Part shown: positions 1-5,336 of the stretch, one piece after another | How the letters are laid out: every line of letters begins with the position of its first letter | How positions within the stretch are numbered: the first letter of the stretch is position 1 | Source of the DNA: an uncultured Eubacterium sp. | GTDB lineage: Bacteria > Bacillota > Clostridia > Lachnospirales > Lachnospiraceae | Length of the DNA: 6,907 nt | Reading direction: 5' to 3' | Assembly: GCA_905236225.1 (NCBI GenBank) | Contig: CAJOPM010000202.1 | Span: forward strand, 1-6,907 | The notes under the pieces: generated by a model | Told to the model about the DNA's origin: nothing | What the model saw: the letters and a program-made list of their open reading frames with translations, nothing else | The model's database searches: none | Made by a program: the position numbers and the translations under genes

Positions 1-26
1 ACAAAAGATAAAAAGGAGAAAGTTAA

Positions 27-320
27 ATGATTAGTAAGCAGGAGTTACATTTAGAAACAAGTTGGGACAAGACATTCCCGAAAAGCGACAGCGTTGATCA
101 CAGTAAGGTAACATTTGTAAACAGGTATGGCATTACACTTGCAGCAGATATGTATGTGCCAAAGGACGCTTATGCTGATATGATAAAGGACAGTAAATAT
201 GCAGATAACAAAGAGCTTATGATCATTCCGGATGCTGTTCATACTGATCTGTATGATGGCGGCAATAAAAATGCAATACCATTTGATAAGCTGGATAGTT
301 TCTTTAAGGAGTACATTTGA
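27..320 (+). pseudogene. alpha/beta hydrolase remnant with in-frame internal deletion
   Basis: The 97-residue product joins two ends of a dienelactone-hydrolase-like alpha/beta hydrolase family whose members run to roughly 300 residues or more. Residues 1-45 match the usual N-terminus (WDKTFPKSD, then KVTF-NRYGITLAADMYVPK). Residues 46-97 match the usual C-terminus: a helix, then the ELMIIPDAVHTDLYD strand and loop carrying the catalytic-type His72, then IPFDKLDSFFKE. The nucleophile elbow, the acid residue and most of the sheet are absent, so hydrolase activity is not expected. The join falls near bases 159-170 and keeps the frame. An AAGGAG site at 13-18, 8 bases before the ATG, is intact, so the remnant is probably still translated. 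It ends 13 bases before ybaK. Family recognition is from memory of homologues. A genuine small protein is possible but less likely. Confidence 0.75.
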
Positions 321-333
321 TTACCGAAAAGAT

Positions 334-816
334 ATGAAAAAAGAAAAGAAAACCAACGTATGTAGAGTGCTGGATGCAAAAAAAATATCATATGAGCTTC
401 ATATTTATGAGCAGGATGCTACTATGAGCGGCGAAGAGATAGCGAGCATATTGCTTGAAGATCCTAATAGGGTATTTAAAACGCTCGTGACTCAGGGAAA
501 GAATAAAGAGTATTATGTATTTGTAGTGCCTGTCAAAGCGGAACTTGATCTTAAGAAAGCTGCCAAGGCAGCAGGAGAAAAATCCATTGCCATGATAAAG
601 CAAAAGGAGCTGTTGCCGCTCACCGGATATGTGCATGGAGGATGTTCGCCGATTGGAATGAAGAAGCAGTTTGCGACTTTTATACATCAGACGGCGATGG
701 ATTATAAGCATATATTTGTTAGTGCAGGCAAGGTTGGATACCAAATAGAACTTTCGCCGAAGGATTTGATAAATGTATCAAAATGCAAGGTGGCAGATAT
801 TGCGAGCGAAGGCTAA
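334..816 (+). CDS. ybaK: YbaK/EbsC-family Cys-tRNA(Pro) deacylase
   Basis: A 160-residue cytoplasmic protein, the normal length for the YbaK/EbsC family, whose members hydrolyse Cys-tRNA(Pro) made in error by prolyl-tRNA synthetase. Visible family marks are the N-terminal TNVCRVLDAKKISYE segment, the VFKTLV strand with the conserved lysine (Lys49), the VVPVKAELDLKKAAKA stretch, and the GYVHGGCSPIGMKK loop (residues 98-111) that lines the active site. The reading frame stays open upstream to 232, but those residues overlap the hydrolase remnant and look unlike the family, so ATG 334 is preferred. The start is poorly served: AAGGAG at 306-311 lies 22 bases upstream and only a weak purine run (GAAAAGA) is close. 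Translation may therefore depend on ribosomes finishing the remnant at 320. Substrate specificity is inferred from the family. Confidence 0.9.
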   Translation: MKKEKKTNVCRVLDAKKISYELHIYEQDATMSGEEIASILLEDPNRVFKTLVTQGKNKEYYVFVVPVKAELDLKKAAKAAGEKSIAMIKQKELLPLTGYVHGGCSPIGMKKQFATFIHQTAMDYKHIFVSAGKVGYQIELSPKDLINVSKCKVADIASEG

Positions 817-869
817 AGGCCGTTAAAATTCTTAGGCTGTGAACATTATTTGAGAGGACTAAAAGTAAC

Positions 870-1796
870 ATGTATTTAATAACATCACGCGTAATAGTAT
901 TATTTGCTCTGGTTTTTTTGGGTTTTTACATAGGCAAGAGAAAAATTATGCCGCCTGATATAGCACCGCAGCTTTCAAACTTTATTGTTAAAATAACATT
1001 TCCGGCAACAGTGTTTTTATCAATGGTCAGGCCTTATGATGAGACGATTATATCTCATAGCGTAATACTGTTTGTAGTGGCATTTATATTTCACTTGTGT
1101 ATGCTGGCCTTTGGCTTGGTTGTCACGAAAGTTTTCAGAGTGGATAAAAAGGCGCAGGGTGTATGGATTTTTGTTTGCATGTTTTCAAATAATGGATTCA
1201 TGGGATTCCCGCTTGCTATGGGAGTTTATGGTGATGAAGGCATGATGCTTATTGCCTTTGCAAATGTCGCCACCAATCTGCTTATTTTTTCTATAGGGAA
1301 AAAAGTTATAACCAAAAACTATGACATCAAGGATAAAATCAATTTCAGGCAGATGTTTTTGACGAATATTAACCTGGCGGTTATTATAGGTCTTATATTT
1401 TTCATTTTTAAAATACCGCTTCCCGAAATTGTAGAGACAGGAGCAGGATATGTCTCGGATATAACGGCCGGTCTTTCTATGATAGTTGTAGGTCTGTCTT
1501 TATCAAGAGCAGATGTTAAATCAATTATTAAGGGCGCGGATATGTGGATTATGGCAGGTATAAGACTGGTAGTTATACCGCTTATAGTTATTGCATTTGT
1601 CAAATGCGTTCCGGCATTTAACGGAACGCTTATGGGACAAATATTTGTACTTATGGCGGCTCTTCCTACGGCTTCTACTGTATCTTTGTTATCCGAACAG
1701 TTCCACACCAATGTAGAGCTGGCTGCAAAAATGGTGTTTTCTACCACTTTGTTATCGGTTGTGACCATTCCGATTATGATGTCATTTGTAAGTTAG
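870..1796 (+). CDS. AEC-family transporter (auxin efflux carrier type permease)
   Basis: A 308-residue, very hydrophobic protein with about ten predicted membrane segments, near residues 5-22, 35-52, 63-87, 98-120, 124-143, 167-182, 197-213, 226-246, 255-275 and 287-307. This is the size and layout of bacterial AEC carriers. Family marks are FSNNGFMGFPL (105-115) with the following GVYGDEG, GLSMIVVGLSL in the second half, and the C-terminal ALPTASTVSLLSEQF and LLSVVTIPI segments. Bacterial members move small organic anions such as malate or malonate, and plant relatives export auxin. Nothing here identifies the substrate. The start has GAGAGGA at 852-858, 11 bases upstream. The gene lies 53 bases after ybaK, with no clear terminator or promoter between them, and 10 bases before tcdA. 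Confidence 0.88.
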   Translation: MYLITSRVIVLFALVFLGFYIGKRKIMPPDIAPQLSNFIVKITFPATVFLSMVRPYDETIISHSVILFVVAFIFHLCMLAFGLVVTKVFRVDKKAQGVWIFVCMFSNNGFMGFPLAMGVYGDEGMMLIAFANVATNLLIFSIGKKVITKNYDIKDKINFRQMFLTNINLAVIIGLIFFIFKIPLPEIVETGAGYVSDITAGLSMIVVGLSLSRADVKSIIKGADMWIMAGIRLVVIPLIVIAFVKCVPAFNGTLMGQIFVLMAALPTASTVSLLSEQFHTNVELAAKMVFSTTLLSVVTIPIMMSFVS

Positions 1797-1799
1797 AGG
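1795..1799 (+). promoter_or_regulatory. ribosome binding site deciding the tcdA start
   Basis: AGAGG overlaps the stop codon of the permease gene. It lies only 1 base before ATG 1801 but 7 bases before ATG 1807, so 1807 is the better start. The resulting N-terminus (MDEFSRTALL) also fits the family pattern, in which FSRT follows the initiator Met closely. Confidence 0.7.
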
Positions 1800-1806
1800 T
1801 ATGAGT

Positions 1807-2535
1807 ATGGATGAATTTTCAAGAACAGCTCTTTTATATGGCGATGAAGCCATGCAAGTTTTACAAAACAGTAAAGTAGCGATATTTGGAGTAGGAGGAG
1901 TAGGAGGTTATGTAACAGAGGGCCTTACAAGAAGCGGCATAGGTGCACTTGACCTCATAGATAACGACACAGTTGATATTACAAATATTAACAGACAAAT
2001 TATAGCAACACACAGTACGATAGGTAAGTATAAGGTGGATGTCGCAGCTGCAAGAGTTAAGGATATAAACCCTAAATGTAAGGTGAGAACTTACAGGACT
2101 TTTTATTTGCCGCAAACTGCAGACGAATTTGATTTTAACGAGTATGATTACATAGTTGATGCGATAGATACAGTGACAGGTAAATTGGCTATAGTTGAAA
2201 ATGCAAAAAAGAATAACATACCTGTAATTTCATCGATGGGAGCCGGCAACAAAGTCAATCCGGCCGCATTTGAGGTGGCAGATATCTACGAAACGTCAGT
2301 GTGCCCTTTAGCTAAGGTTATGAGGTCTGAGTGCAAGAGGCGACACATTGATTCGCTTAAGGTTGTTTATTCCAGGGAAAAACCGATTAAACCTGTATAT
2401 AATGAAGAATTTGCACAAGAAATTTCTTCGTCTGCAAAAAGAAGTATTCCCGGGTCGGTGGCATTTGCGCCATCTGTTGCAGGATTGATAATAGCAGGAG
2501 AGATTATAAACGATTTGGCAAGGAGAAAAAAATAG
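1807..2535 (+). CDS. tcdA: tRNA threonylcarbamoyladenosine dehydratase (TcdA/CsdL)
   Basis: A 242-residue ThiF/E1-like enzyme. TcdA uses ATP to activate and cyclise N6-threonylcarbamoyladenosine at position 37 of ANN-decoding tRNAs, giving ct6A. The expected order is present: FSRT leader, nucleotide-binding GVGGVGG (28-34), LIDNDTVDITNINRQ with Arg63, the GKYKVD lysine (Lys76), DAIDT (118-122), SSMGAGNKVNP (142-152), and SVCPLAKVMR (164-173), followed by the C-terminal SIPGSVAFAPSVAG helix. SVCPLA carries a cysteine (Cys166), whereas Asp appears there in some Proteobacteria. The E1-like fold also serves ThiF and MoeB, but length and the last two motifs favour TcdA. ATG 1801 is an alternative start, less well spaced from its ribosome site. 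The next gene begins 1 base after the stop. Confidence 0.92.
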   Translation: MDEFSRTALLYGDEAMQVLQNSKVAIFGVGGVGGYVTEGLTRSGIGALDLIDNDTVDITNINRQIIATHSTIGKYKVDVAAARVKDINPKCKVRTYRTFYLPQTADEFDFNEYDYIVDAIDTVTGKLAIVENAKKNNIPVISSMGAGNKVNPAAFEVADIYETSVCPLAKVMRSECKRRHIDSLKVVYSREKPIKPVYNEEFAQEISSSAKRSIPGSVAFAPSVAGLIIAGEIINDLARRKK

Positions 2536-2536
2536 A

Positions 2537-3319
2537 ATGAGACTCTTATTTATCAGGCATGCTGACCCTGACTATGAACACGATACCATAACTGATAAAG
2601 GAATTAGGGAGGCCGGCTGTCTGGCAGATATTATAGAAAAATATCATATTGATGAGGCATATGTATCACCTTTAGGAAGAGCCTATGATACGGCAAAAAG
2701 CGTTCTTTTAGATACAGATATAGAGCCGATCACACTTGAGTGGCTTCGAGAGTTTCCTGCAAGAGTGGACCCTAATATATCAAAAGAAGCAAGGGAAGCT
2801 TATGCGAACGAACTTAATATGGATCCTGCGACAGGTAAGTACAAGAAGCATATATTGTGGGACATACTGCCGTCATACTATGGCAGACATCCAAAGTTAT
2901 TTGATGCAAAAGGATGGAGGCAGGAGCCCTTGGTAAAAGATGGCGATATGATTGCCATCTATGACGATGTTATACATCAGTTTGATCTTTTTGTAGAGAG
3001 CAAAGGATACAAAAAGAGAGGATATATATATGATGTAATTGATAGTAACGAAAAGACTATTGCATTATTTTGCCATTATGGAATCACTGCGCTGCTCTTG
3101 TCGCATATGTTAAATGTTTCCCCGTTTATCATGTGGCATTTTACCTCAATGGCACCTACCGGCGTATCGGAGATTATTACGGAAGAGAGGCAACAATCCA
3201 TTGCTTCGTTTAGGATGTTTAGAATGGGAGATATTTCTCATCTTGTGATGGCGGACGAAAAAGCTTCAGAGTCGGCAAGATTCTGTGAGATGTACTCAAA
3301 TGACCATCAGAGGCACTGA
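2537..3319 (+). CDS. histidine phosphatase family protein
   Basis: A 260-residue member of the phosphoglycerate-mutase-like histidine phosphatase superfamily. The catalytic pocket is visible: FIRHAD with the phosphorylated histidine His8 (RHA rather than the classical RHG), SPLGRAYDTA with Arg48, Glu72 in WLREF, and the second histidine His180 in FCHYG. Between Glu72 and His180 there is a roughly 100-residue insert rich in aromatic residues, longer than in small cobC- or gpm-like enzymes. It is typical of a larger Firmicutes subgroup of unknown substrate. No signal peptide is seen, so it should be cytoplasmic. AAGGAG at 2520-2525, inside the end of tcdA, sits 11 bases before the ATG. With 1-base gaps on both sides it is almost certainly co-translated with tcdA and dus, but its part in tRNA metabolism, if any, is unknown. 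Confidence 0.87.
   Translation: MRLLFIRHADPDYEHDTITDKGIREAGCLADIIEKYHIDEAYVSPLGRAYDTAKSVLLDTDIEPITLEWLREFPARVDPNISKEAREAYANELNMDPATGKYKKHILWDILPSYYGRHPKLFDAKGWRQEPLVKDGDMIAIYDDVIHQFDLFVESKGYKKRGYIYDVIDSNEKTIALFCHYGITALLLSHMLNVSPFIMWHFTSMAPTGVSEIITEERQQSIASFRMFRMGDISHLVMADEKASESARFCEMYSNDHQRH
3309..3313 (+). promoter_or_regulatory. ribosome binding site deciding the dus start
   Basis: AGAGG, within the last codons of the phosphatase gene, lies 7 bases before ATG 3321. The frame is open back to an ATG at 3285, but the 12 added residues would overlap the phosphatase and do not resemble the Dus family. With the 3321 start, the MAPLEGVTT flavin-site segment begins at residue 8, as expected. Confidence 0.75.
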
Positions 3320-3320
3320 T

Positions 3321-4271
3321 ATGTCAGATATAGTGATTGCAATGGCACCGCTTGAGGGTGTTACTACTCATATTTTCAGAAAAGTTTTTAAGAAATACTA
3401 CAAAGGTATAGATGTATTTTATACGCCTTTCCTTTCGGCAAATCATACTCACAAATTTAAGACGCGTGAGAAGAAAGAATATTTACCGTATGATAGTCAG
3501 CTTATTCCACAGCTTATTACCAATTCGACGGATGATTTTATGTGGGGATGCAATGTATTAAAAGATGCAGGATACAAAGAAGTTAACCTGAATGCAGGCT
3601 GCCCTTCCAATACGGTTTTCTCTAAACGCAAAGGTGCGGGAATGCTGTTTGATACTTATGAATATGAAAGATTTTTAGATGATATATTTAATGAAAAAGC
3701 AGCACATGATTTGCCTGATATTTCCATAAAAACGAGGATAGGCGTTTATGATAAAGAAGAAGCGAAAGAACTGGCAAAAATCTATGCAAAGTATCCGATT
3801 AAAGAGCTTATCATACACCCGAGATTAAAAAAAGACTTCTATAAAAATAATGTCGATTTAGATGCATTTGAAATAATGTGCAAGACGCTTAATGCCGGAA
3901 AATATAATACGAAGATTATGTACAACGGCGATATCACAGACACTGATATGGCTCACCTTATCCTAGAGCGTTTTGTGGATATAAACAGAATAATGATTGG
4001 AAGAGGGCTTGTCGCAGATCCGGAACTTGCAGAAAAGATAAAAGGTATTAGCGGCGGTGATAAAAACAGGCTTCTTTCATTTCATAATGATCTTATAATC
4101 GAATATACCGGCGAGCTTTCCGGTGAAAGAGATGTGCTCTTTAAGATGAAAGAGTTATGGGCATATATGGGTGTGAATTATAAAAAATATGAAAAATGCC
4201 TTAAGACTATAAGAAAGACCAAAAGCCTAAAGGAGTATGAAGCGGCAGCCGGATATATCTTAGAGTCTTGA
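3321..4271 (+). CDS. dus: tRNA-dihydrouridine synthase family protein
   Basis: A 316-residue FMN-dependent TIM-barrel enzyme that reduces uridine to dihydrouridine in the D-loop or other tRNA loops. Marks in order are MAPLEGVTT (8-16), TPFLSANHT on strand 2, PQLITNS, NLNAGCPSNTVFSKRKGAGML (89-109) with the catalytic Cys94, SIKTRIG (Lys137, Arg139), IIHPR (His166), YNGDI (201-205) and IMIGRG (224-229). A helical C-terminal domain of about 70 residues follows, ending in KTIRKTKSLKEYE, as in tRNA-binding Dus tails. IHPR followed by DFYK differs from the IHGRT or HART of DusA and DusB and suggests a distinct Firmicutes subgroup, so the modified position cannot be assigned. It is the last gene of the tight permease-tcdA-phosphatase-dus run. 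No hairpin with a U-run follows it. Confidence 0.9.
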   Translation: MSDIVIAMAPLEGVTTHIFRKVFKKYYKGIDVFYTPFLSANHTHKFKTREKKEYLPYDSQLIPQLITNSTDDFMWGCNVLKDAGYKEVNLNAGCPSNTVFSKRKGAGMLFDTYEYERFLDDIFNEKAAHDLPDISIKTRIGVYDKEEAKELAKIYAKYPIKELIIHPRLKKDFYKNNVDLDAFEIMCKTLNAGKYNTKIMYNGDITDTDMAHLILERFVDINRIMIGRGLVADPELAEKIKGISGGDKNRLLSFHNDLIIEYTGELSGERDVLFKMKELWAYMGVNYKKYEKCLKTIRKTKSLKEYEAAAGYILES

Positions 4272-4298
4272 TAAAAGATAGTTATGGATATGATGAGG

Positions 4299-4327
4299 TT
4301 TACAAATGTTAAAAATTAAACTATAAT
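4299..4327 (+). promoter_or_regulatory. sigma-A promoter P1 (upstream)
   Basis: TTTACA at 4299-4304, a 17-base A+T-rich spacer, then a perfect TATAAT at 4322-4327. Transcription would start near 4334 and give a leader of about 64 bases before the 4398 gene, containing the 4344-4371 dyad. This is consensus matching only. Confidence 0.65.
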
Positions 4328-4335
4328 CTACATGT

Positions 4336-4363
4336 TTAACAAATGCGGCATTACTGGTATAAT
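4336..4363 (+). promoter_or_regulatory. sigma-A promoter P2 (downstream, extended -10)
   Basis: TTAACA at 4336-4341, a 16-base spacer, then TATAAT at 4358-4363 preceded by TG at 4355-4356, which makes an extended -10. Reading the -35 as TTTAAC gives 17 bases. The start would fall near 4370, leaving a leader of about 28 bases. Its -10 lies 36 bp from that of P1. Confidence 0.68.
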
Positions 4364-4371
4364 CAGCCGCA
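4344..4371 (+). repeat. inverted repeat enclosing the P2 -10 box
   Basis: TGCGGC (4344-4349) pairs with GCCGCA (4366-4371), and inside it ATTA (4350-4353) pairs with TAAT (4360-4363), with a 2-base CA bulge and the 6-base loop CTGGTA. As DNA it could be a regulator's operator over the P2 -10. As RNA made from P1 it would form a leader hairpin. No U-run follows directly, so it is not a standard terminator. Function is inferred. Confidence 0.5.
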
Positions 4372-4382
4372 AACGAAGTTTT

Positions 4383-4388
4383 AGGAGG
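4383..4388 (+). promoter_or_regulatory. consensus ribosome binding site
   Basis: A perfect AGGAGG lies 9 bases before ATG 4398. A second ATG at 4393, out of frame, opens only the two-codon frame ATG-TTA-TGA, whose stop overlaps the true start (ATGA). It is probably of no consequence but could recycle ribosomes onto 4398. Confidence 0.8.
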
Positions 4389-4397
4389 TAAGATGTT

Positions 4398-4679
4398 ATG
4401 AAACCTTTTTGTGTCATTGATGAGAACAAGCCAATGCAGTTTTTTATGAATTGTACAGGATGTGTCTTAGAGCCACAGAAGCATGATAGAGTTGTTGTAA
4501 TTACAGGAGAAGGCAGAGCGCATGAAGTAGGAGTTCAGCTTCGTCATGATTTGTCAGTTCACCTTTATGACAAGATTTTAGAAGCTGCAAAATGTGGTGG
4601 AACACTTGTTATTCCAAAGCTTGATGGCCTTGATGATGATGAGGTTAGAGAGATTTTAGGAGAACTTAAGGTTCAATAA
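4398..4679 (+). CDS. uncharacterised 93-residue protein
   Basis: I do not recognise this family. The product is small, soluble-looking and has no signal peptide or membrane segment. It has four cysteines (5, 19, 22, 66), two of them in NCTGC (18-22), a CxxC arrangement that could bind metal or be redox active. Four histidines (29, 42, 50, 55) lie in the middle. The pattern RVVVITGEG (31-39), a likely helix through residues 52-65, then GGTLVIPKL (67-75) and an acidic terminal helix (DDDEVREILGEL) suggests a compact alpha/beta fold. Expression signals are strong: two promoters and AGGAGG. All five isoleucines use ATT and none uses ATA, unlike the neighbours, which fits a highly expressed gene. 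The stop is 3 bases before queH. The coding call is firm from the ribosome site, codon pattern and spacing, but the function is unknown. Confidence 0.85.
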   Translation: MKPFCVIDENKPMQFFMNCTGCVLEPQKHDRVVVITGEGRAHEVGVQLRHDLSVHLYDKILEAAKCGGTLVIPKLDGLDDDEVREILGELKVQ

Positions 4680-4682
4680 ATT

Positions 4683-5309
4683 ATGAACAAAATCAATTAT
4701 CAAAAGGTACTTGATAGTCAGATAGAAAAAATAATAGCGGCGGGAGAAGTCCCGTCGCTTCTTTTACATAGCTGCTGCGCACCGTGCAGTTCGTATGTCA
4801 TCGAGTATCTTAGCCAATATTTTAAAATTACGGTTTTTTATTACAATCCTAATATTTACCCCGATGAAGAGTTTGAAAAACGCTCGGATGAGCAAAAGAT
4901 GTTTATAGATAAATTTCCGACCAAATACAAGGTTTCATTTATCAAAGGTAATTTCGATAAGGAAAAGTTTAATGCTGCGGTAAAAGGATTCGAAGAACAG
5001 CCTGAAAGAGGAGCAAGGTGCACCAGGTGTTATAAACTCAGGCTCCGGGAGAGTGCACGCATTGCCAAAGAGCTGGGCTTTGATTTTTTTACGACAACAT
5101 TATCAATCAGTCCGCATAAAGATGCAGTCAGATTAAATGAAATCGGCAAAGAATTATCCGAAGAGTATGGAGTAAAATATCTATATTCAGACTTTAAAAA
5201 GAAAAACGGATTTAAACGTTCTACAGAAATATCAAATCAGTATGATATGTACAGACAGGATTATTGTGGCTGTGTTTATTCATATGCACAAAGCAAAAGT
5301 CGTAAGTAG
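4683..5309 (+). CDS. queH: epoxyqueuosine reductase QueH
   Basis: A 208-residue protein of the former DUF208 family. QueH reduces epoxyqueuosine to queuosine at position 34 of tRNAs with GUN anticodons, and replaces the cobalamin-dependent QueG in many bacteria. The signature cysteine groups are all present: LLLHSCCAPCS (Cys31, 32, 35), RCTRCY (Cys113, 116) and DYCGC (Cys195, 197). Between them lie YYNPNIYPDEEFEKR (54-67) and TTTLSISPHKD (137-147), both typical of the family. Several of these cysteines hold the iron-sulphur centre in characterised members. The start has AAGG at 4668-4671, 11 bases upstream, within the preceding gene. It follows that gene by 3 bases and precedes guaA by 27, so the three probably share the P1/P2 transcript. 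No other queuosine gene is in the window. Confidence 0.93.
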   Translation: MNKINYQKVLDSQIEKIIAAGEVPSLLLHSCCAPCSSYVIEYLSQYFKITVFYYNPNIYPDEEFEKRSDEQKMFIDKFPTKYKVSFIKGNFDKEKFNAAVKGFEEQPERGARCTRCYKLRLRESARIAKELGFDFFTTTLSISPHKDAVRLNEIGKELSEEYGVKYLYSDFKKKNGFKRSTEISNQYDMYRQDYCGCVYSYAQSKSRK

Positions 5310-5336
5310 CGAAAGAAGTTAGCCAGGAGGAATTTG

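Noticed and set aside
145..182. GCAGATATG (145-153) and GCTGATATG (174-182) as the repeats that caused the hydrolase deletion
   Set aside because: Both copies are still present on either side of the junction. A deletion between direct repeats would leave one copy, so they are probably coincidental.
232..333. N-terminal extension of YbaK from ATG 232
   Set aside because: The extra 34 residues overlap the hydrolase remnant in another frame and lack family similarity. YbaK proteins normally begin close to the TNVCRVLD segment.
817..869. Promoter or terminator between ybaK and the permease gene
   Set aside because: No -35/-10 pair with proper spacing and no stem with a T-run was found. Only the ribosome site GAGAGGA (852-858) is convincing.
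1319..1768. 149-residue reverse-strand frame under the permease gene
   Set aside because: It is the complement of a membrane-protein gene with low-complexity Ile/Thr/Ser composition and no ribosome site, so it is a shadow frame.
4107..4127. ACCGG/CCGGT hairpin as a terminator
   Set aside because: It lies inside the dus reading frame, has an 8-base loop and a short stem, and no T-run follows.
4344..4382. Intrinsic terminator for the dus operon
   Set aside because: The dyad can form a hairpin, but AAACGAAG separates it from the short TTTT at 4379-4382, and the left arm overlaps promoter sequence. It is not a canonical terminator.
4272..4397. Possible preQ1 or purine riboswitch ahead of the queH-guaA unit
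   Set aside because: No preQ1 aptamer core or purine-riboswitch three-way junction could be traced. The space is taken up by two promoters and a short dyad, and the P2 leader is only about 28 bases.
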